This document shows positions 32,402 through 39,432 of a stretch of 43,025 nt of DNA, piece after piece (within the stretch, counting starts at the first letter, position 1; every line of letters begins with the position of its first letter). Position numbers and translations under genes: made by a program. A model generated the notes under the pieces. The model was not told the DNA's origin. It saw nothing but the letters and a program-made list of their open reading frames with translations, and did not search any database. Where the stretch lies: IMG/VR virus record IMGVR_UViG_3300020185_000097, positions 1 through 43,025 of that record. The stretch is one strand, 5' to 3'. This stretch comes from a virus.

Positions 32402-32713
32402 TTAAAATGGAAGTGAATCGTTGCTGTTTTCTGATTGGGCTACTTTAGGCGCATCATCAAAGTTCTTCTTGCATAAGGTTATCTTGCCGTCAGTCCATAC
32501 GGTGTTGCCGTTTCCAACAAAGAAGCGCGGCTTTTTATCTTCTCGCTGCTCTTTGTTTTGACTTACCCACGCGGACACATTTTGCTGCCACTGATTAGGC
32601 TCATCGTTTAGACTTACAGTTATTTCGATGCCTTTGTTATCCGTAACGTTTAACGTCTTTAGGATTGTTTCAAGAGTATCTTTCTTGATGTAAAGTGTAT
32701 TAATTGAACTCAT
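32402..32713 (-). CDS. small ssDNA-binding-like protein
   Basis: A 103-residue protein with NVSAWVSQNKEQREDKKPRF and FVGNGNTVWTDGKI strands and an acidic, aromatic C terminus ending DSLPF, like the D-D-x-P-F tip of bacterial SSB that recruits partners. The length is shorter than SSB and the core is not a clear OB fold by eye. It lies in a block of replication/recombination genes, which supports the idea. Confidence 0.5.
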   Translation of the reverse strand: MSSINTLYIKKDTLETILKTLNVTDNKGIEITVSLNDEPNQWQQNVSAWVSQNKEQREDKKPRFFVGNGNTVWTDGKITLCKKNFDDAPKVAQSENSNDSLPF

Positions 32714-32946
32714 ACTTTATCTATTAATTGATTTATTTTTTTAAGAATTGTTAGCTTTAATTTCTCAGCTTCATACAAATATTCATTAGCTTGATCTGTG
32801 TAACTGTCTAGTTGTTCTATTTGACCACAATCGTATGCTAATTTGCTAAGATTAGTAAATGTTTTATAGAGCTTCTCTTGACTTTGCAATTCAATGTCCA
32901 GTAGGAATATTTCTTTCGTTAGTTTGCTTCGTTCGTATGGCTGCAT
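32710..32946 (-). CDS. small coiled-coil protein
   Basis: A 78-residue, entirely helical protein (LLDIELQSQEKLYKTFTNLS ... QANEYLYEAEKLKLTILKKI). It overlaps the downstream SSB-like gene by 4 nt. No family is recognised; perhaps an oligomerisation partner or regulator in the replication block. Confidence 0.5.
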   Translation of the reverse strand: MQPYERSKLTKEIFLLDIELQSQEKLYKTFTNLSKLAYDCGQIEQLDSYTDQANEYLYEAEKLKLTILKKINQLIDKV

Positions 32947-32947
32947 C

Positions 32948-33364
32948 TTACTTAATTTTTATTGTTTTTAGGATTGCTTTCTCTAGCAATTTACGCATTT
33001 TAGATGAAACTTTAACAAAGTATTCGTTTGCGTTCGAGTCTATTAAAGAAATTTGATTTGATGAAAAGTCAACGTGAACATCAACGTTTTTATCATCGCT
33101 ATTGATTAGCGGTAAGTATTTATGGATGTAAATGTTGCAGTCAATAATTACGGCATAACTTAAATCATATGCCAACACCCTAATTGTAACGTCTTGGTCT
33201 ATAATATCAACATCTCTATTTTTAAATTTAAAATTGAGAGGCTTATAAATGCCATCCGTTTTAAAATTAATTTCATCTTTTCTCGCTTCCGTGATTATTG
33301 ATTCGCATAAAATTGTATTTTTGCTTTTCAATAGTTCAATTGCTTTTCTTACTAATTGTTTCAT
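32948..33364 (-). CDS. unknown early protein
   Basis: A 138-residue protein, helical at both ends with a beta-rich centre (VTIRVLAYDLSYAVIIDCNI, then DVHVDFSSNQISLI). It is the first gene after the Cro-like regulator, preceded by an A-rich leader AAACAAACAACATG that resembles the leader of the 126-residue gene (AAACAAACAATATG). The hairpin at 33379-33405 precedes it. Function unknown. Confidence 0.5.
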   Translation of the reverse strand: MKQLVRKAIELLKSKNTILCESIITEARKDEINFKTDGIYKPLNFKFKNRDVDIIDQDVTIRVLAYDLSYAVIIDCNIYIHKYLPLINSDDKNVDVHVDFSSNQISLIDSNANEYFVKVSSKMRKLLEKAILKTIKIK

Positions 33365-33378
33365 GTTGTTTGTTTTAG

Positions 33379-33405
33379 GCCTCTCAGAAATGGGAGGCTT
33401 TTTTT
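33379..33405 (+). terminator. intrinsic terminator reading in the plus direction
   Basis: The plus strand has GCCTCTC at 33379-33385, a 6-nt loop, GGGAGGC at 33392-33398 and seven T. On the minus strand the same hairpin is flanked by A, so it does not terminate the operon it sits in. The T run overlaps the stop codon of the Cro-like gene. Confidence 0.65.
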
Positions 33406-33586
33406 ATTTAAAATTAAATGTTTCAAAGTAGATTTCTTTAATAGCTTCTGATTCGCTGAGTTTAAACTCTGAATTTCCAGATATTTTAGCTTTCAATGTT
33501 GCTGGATTAATGCCTAGCTTTTTAGCTAACCATGTTGAGCTTTTAAACCCGATAATCATAAACGCTTGTTGTGTTGTGTGATTCAT
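33404..33586 (-). CDS. Cro-like helix-turn-helix regulator
   Basis: A 60-residue protein with a helix-turn-helix around residues 17-45 (STWLAKKLGINPATLKAKIS). It is the first gene of the long minus-strand operon, opposite the early plus-strand genes, with a near-perfect host promoter 20-50 nt upstream (33607-33637). That position is typical of a Cro/early repressor that controls both directions from the shared 126-bp intergenic region. Confidence 0.68.
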   Translation of the reverse strand: MNHTTQQAFMIIGFKSSTWLAKKLGINPATLKAKISGNSEFKLSESEAIKEIYFETFNFK

Positions 33587-33606
33587 TGTATTTCTTTTTA
33601 GTTTTT

Positions 33607-33637
33607 CAAAGATAAAAAAATCTATTGAAAGCGCAAA
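33607..33637 (-). promoter_or_regulatory. host sigma-A promoter of the minus-strand operon
   Basis: Minus strand: TTTG at 33637-33634, a 19-nt spacer, TATCTTTG at 33614-33607. This is an exact match to the Bacteroidetes consensus TTTG-N19-TAnnTTTG, placed about 20 nt before the Cro-like start codon. Confidence 0.85.
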
Positions 33638-33664
33638 TTTATTTTACTTTTTAATTAATTTTCT

Positions 33665-33691
33665 TTTGTATTCAATTAATTTCTATCTTCG
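33665..33691 (+). promoter_or_regulatory. weak plus-strand promoter of the early genes
   Basis: TTTG at 33665-33668 and TATCTTCG at 33684-33691 (one mismatch) precede the start codon at 33713. The 15-nt spacer is shorter than the usual 19, which suggests a weak or regulated promoter. Confidence 0.4.
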
Positions 33692-33712
33692 CTGAAACTA
33701 AAACAAATAGAC

Positions 33713-34069
33713 ATGAAAAACTCAATAAAAATAGAGCTAACAAGCTACCTTTTAGACCTTGCTAATGAAGGTGTGCTAACAAATAATAACCGAGAAGATT
33801 GGCACTTTCAAGCGTTTAACGAGGATTACTATATTATAGGCTACTACCAATGTAATATGTGGCTTCAAAAGCATGATATAGATCCTTTTGAAGCGGTAAG
33901 TATTTGCCAACAGTATGAAATAGACAATTTTGGTGAAGCAAGTAGTGTTTATGACAATAGCGAAAAGGTTGTTAATATGTTAGTTTACATATGTGGCGAA
34001 AAACTTTTAAACGAGCTTAACGTTGAAACAGTTGAAGAATTAAAGTCTGAACTTTTAGAATTAGTTTAA
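33713..34069 (+). CDS. early protein, unknown
   Basis: A 118-residue acidic protein (IELTSYLLDLANEGVLTNNN ... DYYIIGYYQCNMWLQKHDID ... EKLLNELNVETVEELKSELL). It is the first of three plus-strand genes diverging from the main operon. The layout resembles small early proteins of Bacteroidetes phages that are expressed first and modify the host or phage regulation, but I cannot assign a function. The A-rich leader has no Shine-Dalgarno sequence. Confidence 0.6.
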   Translation: MKNSIKIELTSYLLDLANEGVLTNNNREDWHFQAFNEDYYIIGYYQCNMWLQKHDIDPFEAVSICQQYEIDNFGEASSVYDNSEKVVNMLVYICGEKLLNELNVETVEELKSELLELV

Positions 34070-34071
34070 AC

Positions 34072-34272
34072 ATGAGAGAAGTCAAAACAAAACGCAACAC
34101 TATTAGCCAAAGGACATTTAAGATAGGTGATCGGGTAACGTACCTTGATAACTATCAGCTAGGAACTGTTTATGATTTTCATGAAGATGATGATGGCTTT
34201 AATAGGATGGAAGTTGAACTAGATAATGGTGAGGCTGTATGCAAAATGTTTCACTGGTTTGTTAAATTATAA
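34072..34272 (+). CDS. small SH3/KOW-like early protein
   Basis: A 66-residue protein. The pattern FKIGDRVTYLDNYQLGTVYD, then FNRMEVELDNGEAV, is a small SH3-like barrel (G-D-x-V ... G-T-V ... V-x-L-D-x-G) as in KOW-type domains that bind nucleic acid or RNA polymerase factors. It starts 2 nt after the upstream gene. Role unknown. Confidence 0.55.
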   Translation: MREVKTKRNTISQRTFKIGDRVTYLDNYQLGTVYDFHEDDDGFNRMEVELDNGEAVCKMFHWFVKL

Positions 34273-34278
34273 ATTAAC

Positions 34279-34470
34279 ATGAAAATGGATTATACGAAAA
34301 TTGAAAACGTAGAAGTAGATGGGATAGATACAAAAGACTATCCAGACTTTTGCGATGCGTTTATAGCAAGTGCTGATTATAATGGCGAGCCAATGACTGA
34401 CGATCAGTTAGATAAACTCAACGATGATGGTGACTTCGTTCATGAATGCGTACAAAATCAATTGTTTTAA
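34279..34470 (+). CDS. small acidic early protein, conserved
   Basis: A 63-residue, strongly acidic protein with GIDTKDYPDFCDAFIASADY and MTDDQLDKLNDDGDFVHE. I recognise this motif as widespread among phages and plasmids, without known function. The high acidity and early position would suit a DNA mimic or inhibitor of a host enzyme. The gene ends only 20 nt from the convergent end of the lysis operon. Confidence 0.62.
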   Translation: MKMDYTKIENVEVDGIDTKDYPDFCDAFIASADYNGEPMTDDQLDKLNDDGDFVHECVQNQLF

Positions 34471-34490
34471 TTGCGCATAATTGGTAAGAC

Positions 34491-34889
34491 TTACAACTGA
34501 TAACGAATAGCCATTAATGAACCAACTACAAAAGCTACTGGAATAGTGACCACAGCACCTAATGTTATGGTTCTCCAAAATTTAGTCTTTTTTTTCTCGG
34601 AATCTAGGTTGATCATTAGCTGATCATTAGTCGATCTTTGACTTTCAATTATTAAGCTATCGCCTTTTGAAATAATAATGTAGTTTTTAATCGTTTTATT
34701 GCAGTCTAAAATCTGATTTTCATACTCTGACATTAACACCTTTAATGATTTATTTTCCTTGTGAAAGGCGTTTAAATCATTGTTCATTTTAATGACTTCG
34801 CGTTGCAGTTTAATTGGTATCTCTTGCGAGGAGGCGGTTTGTAAGGATAGCAATAACGCTATCAGTAACATCATTATGTTCAATCTCAT
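34491..34889 (-). CDS. spanin-like membrane protein (second of an overlapping pair)
   Basis: A 132-residue protein with an N-terminal hydrophobic signal-like segment (MRLNIMMLLIALLLSLQ, residues 1-17, then TASSQ), a central coiled coil (about 25-95, KMNNDLNAFHKENKSLKVLM), and a C-terminal transmembrane helix (about 103-130, TITLGAVVTIPVAFVVGSLM). No lipobox Cys is present, so it is not an Rz1-type lipoprotein. The overlap of 80 nt with the upstream coiled-coil membrane gene is like Rz/Rz1. It is the last gene of the operon and probably takes part in final disruption of the envelope. Confidence 0.5.
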   Translation of the reverse strand: MRLNIMMLLIALLLSLQTASSQEIPIKLQREVIKMNNDLNAFHKENKSLKVLMSEYENQILDCNKTIKNYIIISKGDSLIIESQRSTNDQLMINLDSEKKKTKFWRTITLGAVVTIPVAFVVGSLMAIRYQL

Positions 34890-35151
34890 CTACTTTATTA
34901 TTTAGTTGTTTGTTTTCTGGTTTAATAACAGCTATTGATTTCTTCATTGAATCAATGCGCATAAGCCTGCGATGTGACACAACCTTTATATAGTCGTTTT
35001 CCTTTATTAAGGTTGACTTTTGATGCTCAAGTAGTGTTATAATACCCTCATCATTTTTAACGGCCTTAGAAGGGCTTAAAATGATTGAAGATAAAATCAC
35101 TATTGCGACAATTGTAATTGTGTGAACGATGTAGTGTTGTGATGCGGTCAT
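34810..35151 (-). CDS. Rz-like inner-membrane spanin candidate
   Basis: A 113-residue protein: one N-terminal transmembrane helix (residues 10-26, TITIVAIVILSSIILSP), then a periplasmic charged helix (about 30-100, KENDYIKVVSHRRLMRIDSM). This N-in/C-out layout matches an i-spanin. It overlaps the next gene by 80 nt in another frame. It begins one nucleotide after the metallophosphoesterase stop, at the end of the lysis region. Confidence 0.52.
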   Translation of the reverse strand: MTASQHYIVHTITIVAIVILSSIILSPSKAVKNDEGIITLLEHQKSTLIKENDYIKVVSHRRLMRIDSMKKSIAVIKPENKQLNNKVDEIEHNDVTDSVIAILTNRLLARDTN

Positions 35152-35152
35152 A

Positions 35153-36214
35153 TTAAAATAGATGAGTTATCCTTGCCACTTGTCCAGACTCAAAAGAATG
35201 AATGAAACCTTCAATAGCAACCTTTGAACCTTTGTAGCCATTTCTATCGTGCCAGCTATCAGCCTCAGAAGGGCTGCGTAAGTATTCAACCGTCACACCA
35301 ATGTAATCTTTACCGTTCATGAACTTCGTTGACTGCTTGTGATGGATATGGTGAAGATAGATATAGCGATATTTACATTCATTCCACATCAGCGGATTTT
35401 CGGTTGCCATTAATAAAGGCATATCAGCCATCTTAGCACCATCACCATGACTTGTGCCAATCATACTTTTTCCGTACTGCGTGACTTTACGATGTGATAT
35501 GTCAACGTTAAAGGAAACGTTATTAGACTTTCTAAAATACGCGCGTATCGTTTGGGCTAACATAAAACCGCTGGCGTAATCATGGTTTGATGGATTGTAA
35601 ACGACTTCAACATCGCAAATAGGTATTAGCTTTTCAATGATAGCAACATACATCTGCTCGGCAGCTAAATACATTTCGTGCCACATTGCTGAAGTGTCTT
35701 GCCTTGTTCCGCTTGTTGTAGTTCCGTGAGGATTATCTATATGCAATACATCGTTACCAATAATAAGGATAACCTTATCTAAATTAAAGCCGTAGGACTT
35801 GTCTAAAACGCCCTGAACGCCTTCATCTACTCTGGCCAATGCTGTTTCGATATCGTACTTGCCGCCCGTTTCAACGAATGAAGCAAGTTTACCGATGTGA
35901 ATATCCGCTGGATCAAGAACGAGGCAATGCGGATCTTTTGATTTAGTACGTTTAAATGTTTTGAATGAAGGGCTATATTCCTTTAATCTATCAAAGGCAT
36001 TGTCTATTAGACCATTCCAGTCTTTATCTGATCCTTTTACTTGTATTGAATAGCGTTTGTCTTTATCCCAATACTGCGCAACGTCTTGTGGGTTGATGCC
36101 TTTTTCTTGGCATATGGTTAAGAAGTCCTCTGAGTTAGGGTTGCTTCTTATGTTTTCAATTAATCTATATTCTGCTTCGGATAATCTTGGTCTGTAAGAT
36201 TTTTTCCTTCCCAT
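35153..36214 (-). CDS. calcineurin-like metallophosphoesterase with N-terminal HTH-like segment
   Basis: I choose ATG 36214 (MGRKKSYRPRLS, 353 residues); the longer frame reads through a promoter-like site. Residues 104-106 D-I-H, 153-155 G-N-D, 210-212 N-H-D, 256 His in TSHGDG and HHIHH at 288-292 form the metallophosphoesterase two-metal site. The first 60 residues (LSEAEYRLIENIRSNPNSED) resemble a small DNA-binding segment. Such enzymes are common in Bacteroidetes phages and may be SbcD-like nucleases or DNA-end processing enzymes. It lies unexpectedly among lysis genes and has its own promoter (36232-36259). Confidence 0.72.
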   Translation of the reverse strand: MGRKKSYRPRLSEAEYRLIENIRSNPNSEDFLTICQEKGINPQDVAQYWDKDKRYSIQVKGSDKDWNGLIDNAFDRLKEYSPSFKTFKRTKSKDPHCLVLDPADIHIGKLASFVETGGKYDIETALARVDEGVQGVLDKSYGFNLDKVILIIGNDVLHIDNPHGTTTSGTRQDTSAMWHEMYLAAEQMYVAIIEKLIPICDVEVVYNPSNHDYASGFMLAQTIRAYFRKSNNVSFNVDISHRKVTQYGKSMIGTSHGDGAKMADMPLLMATENPLMWNECKYRYIYLHHIHHKQSTKFMNGKDYIGVTVEYLRSPSEADSWHDRNGYKGSKVAIEGFIHSFESGQVARITHLF

Positions 36215-36231
36215 GTTTTTTTGTTTAGTGT

Positions 36232-36259
36232 CAAAGTTAAGTGAAAAACAATTATCAAA
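36232..36259 (-). promoter_or_regulatory. host-type promoter before the metallophosphoesterase
   Basis: Minus strand: TTTG at 36259-36256, a 16-nt spacer (shorter than the usual 19), TAACTTTG at 36239-36232. The predicted start lies about 10 nt before the ATG at 36214. Confidence 0.45.
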
Positions 36260-36282
36260 GGTAAAAAACACTTACACAGCCA

Positions 36283-36771
36283 TTAGCACAAAAGGTAAAC
36301 AGTTTTTCCACCTTGCTTAACCGCCTTTAAAACTTGTCCTCTATTATTGACCTCATCTTTGTAAGAAACATGAACCCACGATGGGTTCTCTTCCGTTCCA
36401 AATTCCCAGATGAGTTGATCAAAGTTAAGATTATCTTTAATGTAGTCGAATATTTGCTTATTTGTCGGATATTCAACCGCGTCATTATCTAAATCTAATG
36501 CTTGCCCTTTGCAATGCTGTGAGGTTGCTACATATTCTCCTTTGATAATCTTATGCGCTCCTCCTATTGCCTTGTTTAATTCCTCTGACCTGTAACCACT
36601 ACTGACAAAGATAGGCGCACCAAAATGCTCTCTAATTCGCTCGAATATGTTTTGAGCGGTAGATATCAGATTATTTAAATGCTCACCATGTGGCGTGTTA
36701 TCAATACCCTTTCTACTTGCCGTGTTTGATTTGCTAACCTCTAATAGTGATAAGTGATTGCTAATTTTCAT
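36283..36771 (-). CDS. endolysin, peptidase M15 family
   Basis: A 162-residue D-Ala-D-Ala/L-Ala-D-Glu-type peptidase. The M15 zinc site is H86 (SQHCKGQALD, the S-x-H-x-x-G-x-A-x-D motif with D93) and H134 (WVHVSY), with the catalytic Glu near E123 (LIWEFG). SGYRSEELNKAIGG precedes it. The length is typical of single-domain phage endolysins. There is no signal peptide, so it needs a holin, which is encoded just upstream with an 11-nt overlap. It cleaves the peptide stems of host peptidoglycan. Confidence 0.85.
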   Translation of the reverse strand: MKISNHLSLLEVSKSNTASRKGIDNTPHGEHLNNLISTAQNIFERIREHFGAPIFVSSGYRSEELNKAIGGAHKIIKGEYVATSQHCKGQALDLDNDAVEYPTNKQIFDYIKDNLNFDQLIWEFGTEENPSWVHVSYKDEVNNRGQVLKAVKQGGKTVYLLC

Positions 36772-37087
36772 TTGTTGGTCTTTTTTTAGAAACCCTAGTT
36801 TTGGCGGTTTGGACTATTCTTTCCTCAAGTCTTGCAATAGTTGCGGTTTGTTCTGTGAGCAAAGCGTTGTATGTTTCTAATTTTTCACGCAATTCCTGAA
36901 TTTCAGCCCGAAGCAAAGCAATGGTTTCTTCGTTCTTTTTAACCAGCGCACTAGCTTGCAGCATCGTTACTAGATAAGCTCCAATTTCTTTTCCTTTCCA
37001 AATCAAAACGCCTACCAAAACTGCTGACAAAACCGTAAATAGTCCATGCGTAGCTATCAGATCAGTTATCTTTTCAATTATCTCCAT
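36761..37087 (-). CDS. holin-like membrane protein with coiled-coil tail
   Basis: A 108-residue protein: one hydrophobic segment (about 13-43, HGLFTVLSAVLVGVLIWKG and a following weaker one) and a long coiled coil (about 48-92, NEETIALLRAEIQELREKLE) ending in a basic tail. The place directly before the endolysin supports a holin role. The single clear membrane segment with a long coiled coil could also be a class III-like holin or an envelope anchor. Confidence 0.55.
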   Translation of the reverse strand: MEIIEKITDLIATHGLFTVLSAVLVGVLIWKGKEIGAYLVTMLQASALVKKNEETIALLRAEIQELREKLETYNALLTEQTATIARLEERIVQTAKTRVSKKRPTNEN

Positions 37088-37172
37088 TTTTCTCTATCTT
37101 TTTTTCTATAAACTTTTGCAGTTTAATTATATTCTCTTTTTTTGGTTTTGATTTTCTCTTTACAGCACCCAT
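37074..37172 (-). CDS. tiny Lys-rich peptide before the holin
   Basis: A 32-residue ORF, extremely basic (GAVKRKSKPKKENIIKLQKF ... IEKKIEKNGDN). It overlaps the upstream connector gene by 13 nt and the holin start by 14 nt, filling what would otherwise be a gap. Similar short basic peptides before holins are seen in Bacteroidetes phages, so I list it, but coding status is uncertain. Confidence 0.38.
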   Translation of the reverse strand: MGAVKRKSKPKKENIIKLQKFIEKKIEKNGDN

Positions 37173-37660
37173 GAACAAAAGTTATTATCAGTTGAAGGAT
37201 TAACGTCTTCGTTGGTATTTGAATTGTATTCTGGAAATAGCGTTGAGTTATTACATAAATAATCAACTAAACGATTTGAGTAGTAAACCGCAAAGTCACG
37301 CTCTTGGCTAACTAATGAATCAACTTCTTCGCTGCTTAGTGTATTAGCGTTTTCAGGCGCGTGACGATAAATCCCACCGTTACCAATTGTAACTGAAATC
37401 ATCGGAAGTAATTCTACCAATGTCCAATGGATCAAAGCAGGCTTAACCCAATTTGTAACTAATGAAAGGTAGTTACCACTCAAAGTGCTGCCAATGATGT
37501 CGGATTGAATTTTCTCAAGGAGATCAGTACCTAACAATCGCTGGACATGAATGTCTTGAGAAATGCTAACATACTGAATTGCCTTATCGCTGTCAACATT
37601 GCCGCTCATATTAGAGTACCTAAGTAAATCATCGTAGGTTATTAATAGTGCTTTTGCCAT
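37160..37660 (-). CDS. head-tail connector (gp6-like)
   Basis: A 166-residue, mainly helical protein (LITYDDLLRYSNMSGNVDSD, KAIQYVSISQDIHVQRLLGT, LVTNWVKPALIHWTLVELLP). This pattern is that of the connector/adaptor family encoded next to portals in Bacteroidetes siphoviruses (analogous to HK97 gp6). It directly follows the portal (one shared base). It would form the ring below the portal to which the tail attaches. Confidence 0.62.
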   Translation of the reverse strand: MAKALLITYDDLLRYSNMSGNVDSDKAIQYVSISQDIHVQRLLGTDLLEKIQSDIIGSTLSGNYLSLVTNWVKPALIHWTLVELLPMISVTIGNGGIYRHAPENANTLSSEEVDSLVSQERDFAVYYSNRLVDYLCNNSTLFPEYNSNTNEDVNPSTDNNFCSWVL

Positions 37661-39432
37661 TATCCTCTAGGTTTTAAAAATCCGTTATTCTCCATGTCAG
37701 TTGGTAGCTTGGCAACCTTTGCGTCATTCTTTTTTAATGGAACACCTGCCTTTCTTGCTTCGTTTACGCTAACTGGTTTATCATTTGAAAGTCCTTCGTT
37801 TGGCAGAAACACACCCGATGAATTTCTCTTTCTCATATAAACTTTTCGCATCCAGTAGTGGTGGCAGTCACCGCCACCTTTGTAAAACCAAATGCTGTAA
37901 GTGTCAGCTCCATTTGGCCCCCAACCTGCATTGACAACTTTATTGTCCATCGCGATAATATCTTCTTTTCGATAAATTTTACTAGCAGAAACCATTTTCT
38001 TGCAAAAATCTCTACTATTTCCACTTGTCTTGTCAGGCGCGTACTGATAGCGTACCTTAAAAAGTCCTGTGTCTTGTTCGCTTTTTTGGTTTGGTCTAGC
38101 CGTTCCTGTGCTGACAAAATTCCATACTTTAGATAAAAGGCTTTGCTCTTGTTCTTTTTCGTCATCTGTTAAATAATCAACAGCTTCTGAACTTATTAAA
38201 TCCCAATCTTCTAAATCTTCATCTTCGCCTAAATCAATAAGTTTATCAACCATTTGATCAAGCCCGTCATCTTGATTTGAACAGCATATTTGTTTAGACA
38301 TTTCAATGCCTGTTTGCTCCTCTATGGCTTCTACACCTACATCTTCATTCTTCATCTCCGTAAAGTCTAAAGGTTGTGAGGTAATCATATAAAGGTTTAA
38401 AGAAATCTGATTAAAGTTTAGGATCTTGTTTACGCCCTCAATAATCACTCGTTGCATTGGCTTGATCACCGTGTTGTCAAATAACATTGCTGCCATCTTA
38501 ATCTCTTCCGCGTTTGAACCTAAACCACCGTTTTGTGGTAATCCAAATAATAGCGGAGATGTAACTCTGTGAGAAACCATTAACTTTCTACTTGCCTCTT
38601 CTGCAATAAACTGATACTGATTGTGAGCATCGTTAAGTTGAGGTGTTTGTATGTCGGCCGCGCTTTCTTTGTTATCATTGAATGATACTATTACGCTTTC
38701 ACCTTCTGTACCTGTGTACTTGTCTTTTATTTTATTTTCAATCGCTCTTTGCTGCTCATCATTGGGCTGTCCATTATTAAAATTAATAATCATATTCGCG
38801 CTAAACCTATTATAAATATTGTTTAGGTGAAACTTTGCAAGCTCAATTTCTACAAAAGCATAATCTAAACCGCTTTGATATTCGACTGGCGAGAAATAAT
38901 GAAAGCCTGATTTGTATGGCTTTAAAACCAACACCTCTAAACCTTCTTTGCTCATCCCAAATGATGGTATTCTTTCAAGCGTTTCGTTTCTTTTAACTTT
39001 TGTCCAATCGTCTGAATAGTAGTAAGCCTCAATATCACCCTCTTCATTGCATCGCTCTGGTCGCAAGTTTTGAATTGGAATATGCTCAACGCTTGTAATA
39101 GTTGTATGGCTTTGATCATATACAACTTGAATAGAAGCCTCACCTAATGTGTAATAGTCATCAACGATTTTTCTCATTAAGTCTTCGCTAAACATCTGAA
39201 CTAATGCAGCCCATTCATCAGGCTTCCGAGATGCATCTGTCGCGCCCAAACCTTTACCATAGATCATATCCGATATGCTATTGATCAATGCGCTATTTGT
39301 TGGTGATTCCTTAGAATCTAGTAGTGTTTGATAATAGTTATTATCGTCACCATAACTAACCCATTTATCCTTTTTAGTTTCGGATATTTTAGGCGTAGTG
39401 TATTTACCTAATTCAACTATTTTTATGCTCAT
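37660..39432 (-). CDS. portal protein, siphovirus, with C-terminal extension
   Basis: A 590-residue protein. The first 390 residues are portal-like: WVSYGDDNNYYQTLLDSKES at the start, NSALINSISDMIYGKGLG, IELAKFHLNNIYNRFSANMI and TSPLLFGLPQNGGLGSNAEE, typical of PBSX-type portals of Bacteroidetes phages. Residues about 400-590 are an extra domain with paired Cys/His residues (ICCSNQDDGL, GGGDCHHYWMRKVY) and NSRDFCKKMVSASKIYRKED, which may act in head morphogenesis. It is transcribed after capsid and tail tube genes rather than before them, an unusual order. Confidence 0.8.
   Translation of the reverse strand: MSIKIVELGKYTTPKISETKKDKWVSYGDDNNYYQTLLDSKESPTNSALINSISDMIYGKGLGATDASRKPDEWAALVQMFSEDLMRKIVDDYYTLGEASIQVVYDQSHTTITSVEHIPIQNLRPERCNEEGDIEAYYYSDDWTKVKRNETLERIPSFGMSKEGLEVLVLKPYKSGFHYFSPVEYQSGLDYAFVEIELAKFHLNNIYNRFSANMIINFNNGQPNDEQQRAIENKIKDKYTGTEGESVIVSFNDNKESAADIQTPQLNDAHNQYQFIAEEASRKLMVSHRVTSPLLFGLPQNGGLGSNAEEIKMAAMLFDNTVIKPMQRVIIEGVNKILNFNQISLNLYMITSQPLDFTEMKNEDVGVEAIEEQTGIEMSKQICCSNQDDGLDQMVDKLIDLGEDEDLEDWDLISSEAVDYLTDDEKEQEQSLLSKVWNFVSTGTARPNQKSEQDTGLFKVRYQYAPDKTSGNSRDFCKKMVSASKIYRKEDIIAMDNKVVNAGWGPNGADTYSIWFYKGGGDCHHYWMRKVYMRKRNSSGVFLPNEGLSNDKPVSVNEARKAGVPLKKNDAKVAKLPTDMENNGFLKPRG

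Noticed and set aside
34072-34272. Anti-CRISPR or anti-restriction call for the early genes
   Set aside because: Small acidic early proteins invite this idea, but nothing in the sequences identifies a specific inhibitor family.
37833-38165. 110-codon minus-strand frame inside the portal gene
   Set aside because: It is in another frame of the portal C-terminal domain, with no start context or motif of its own.
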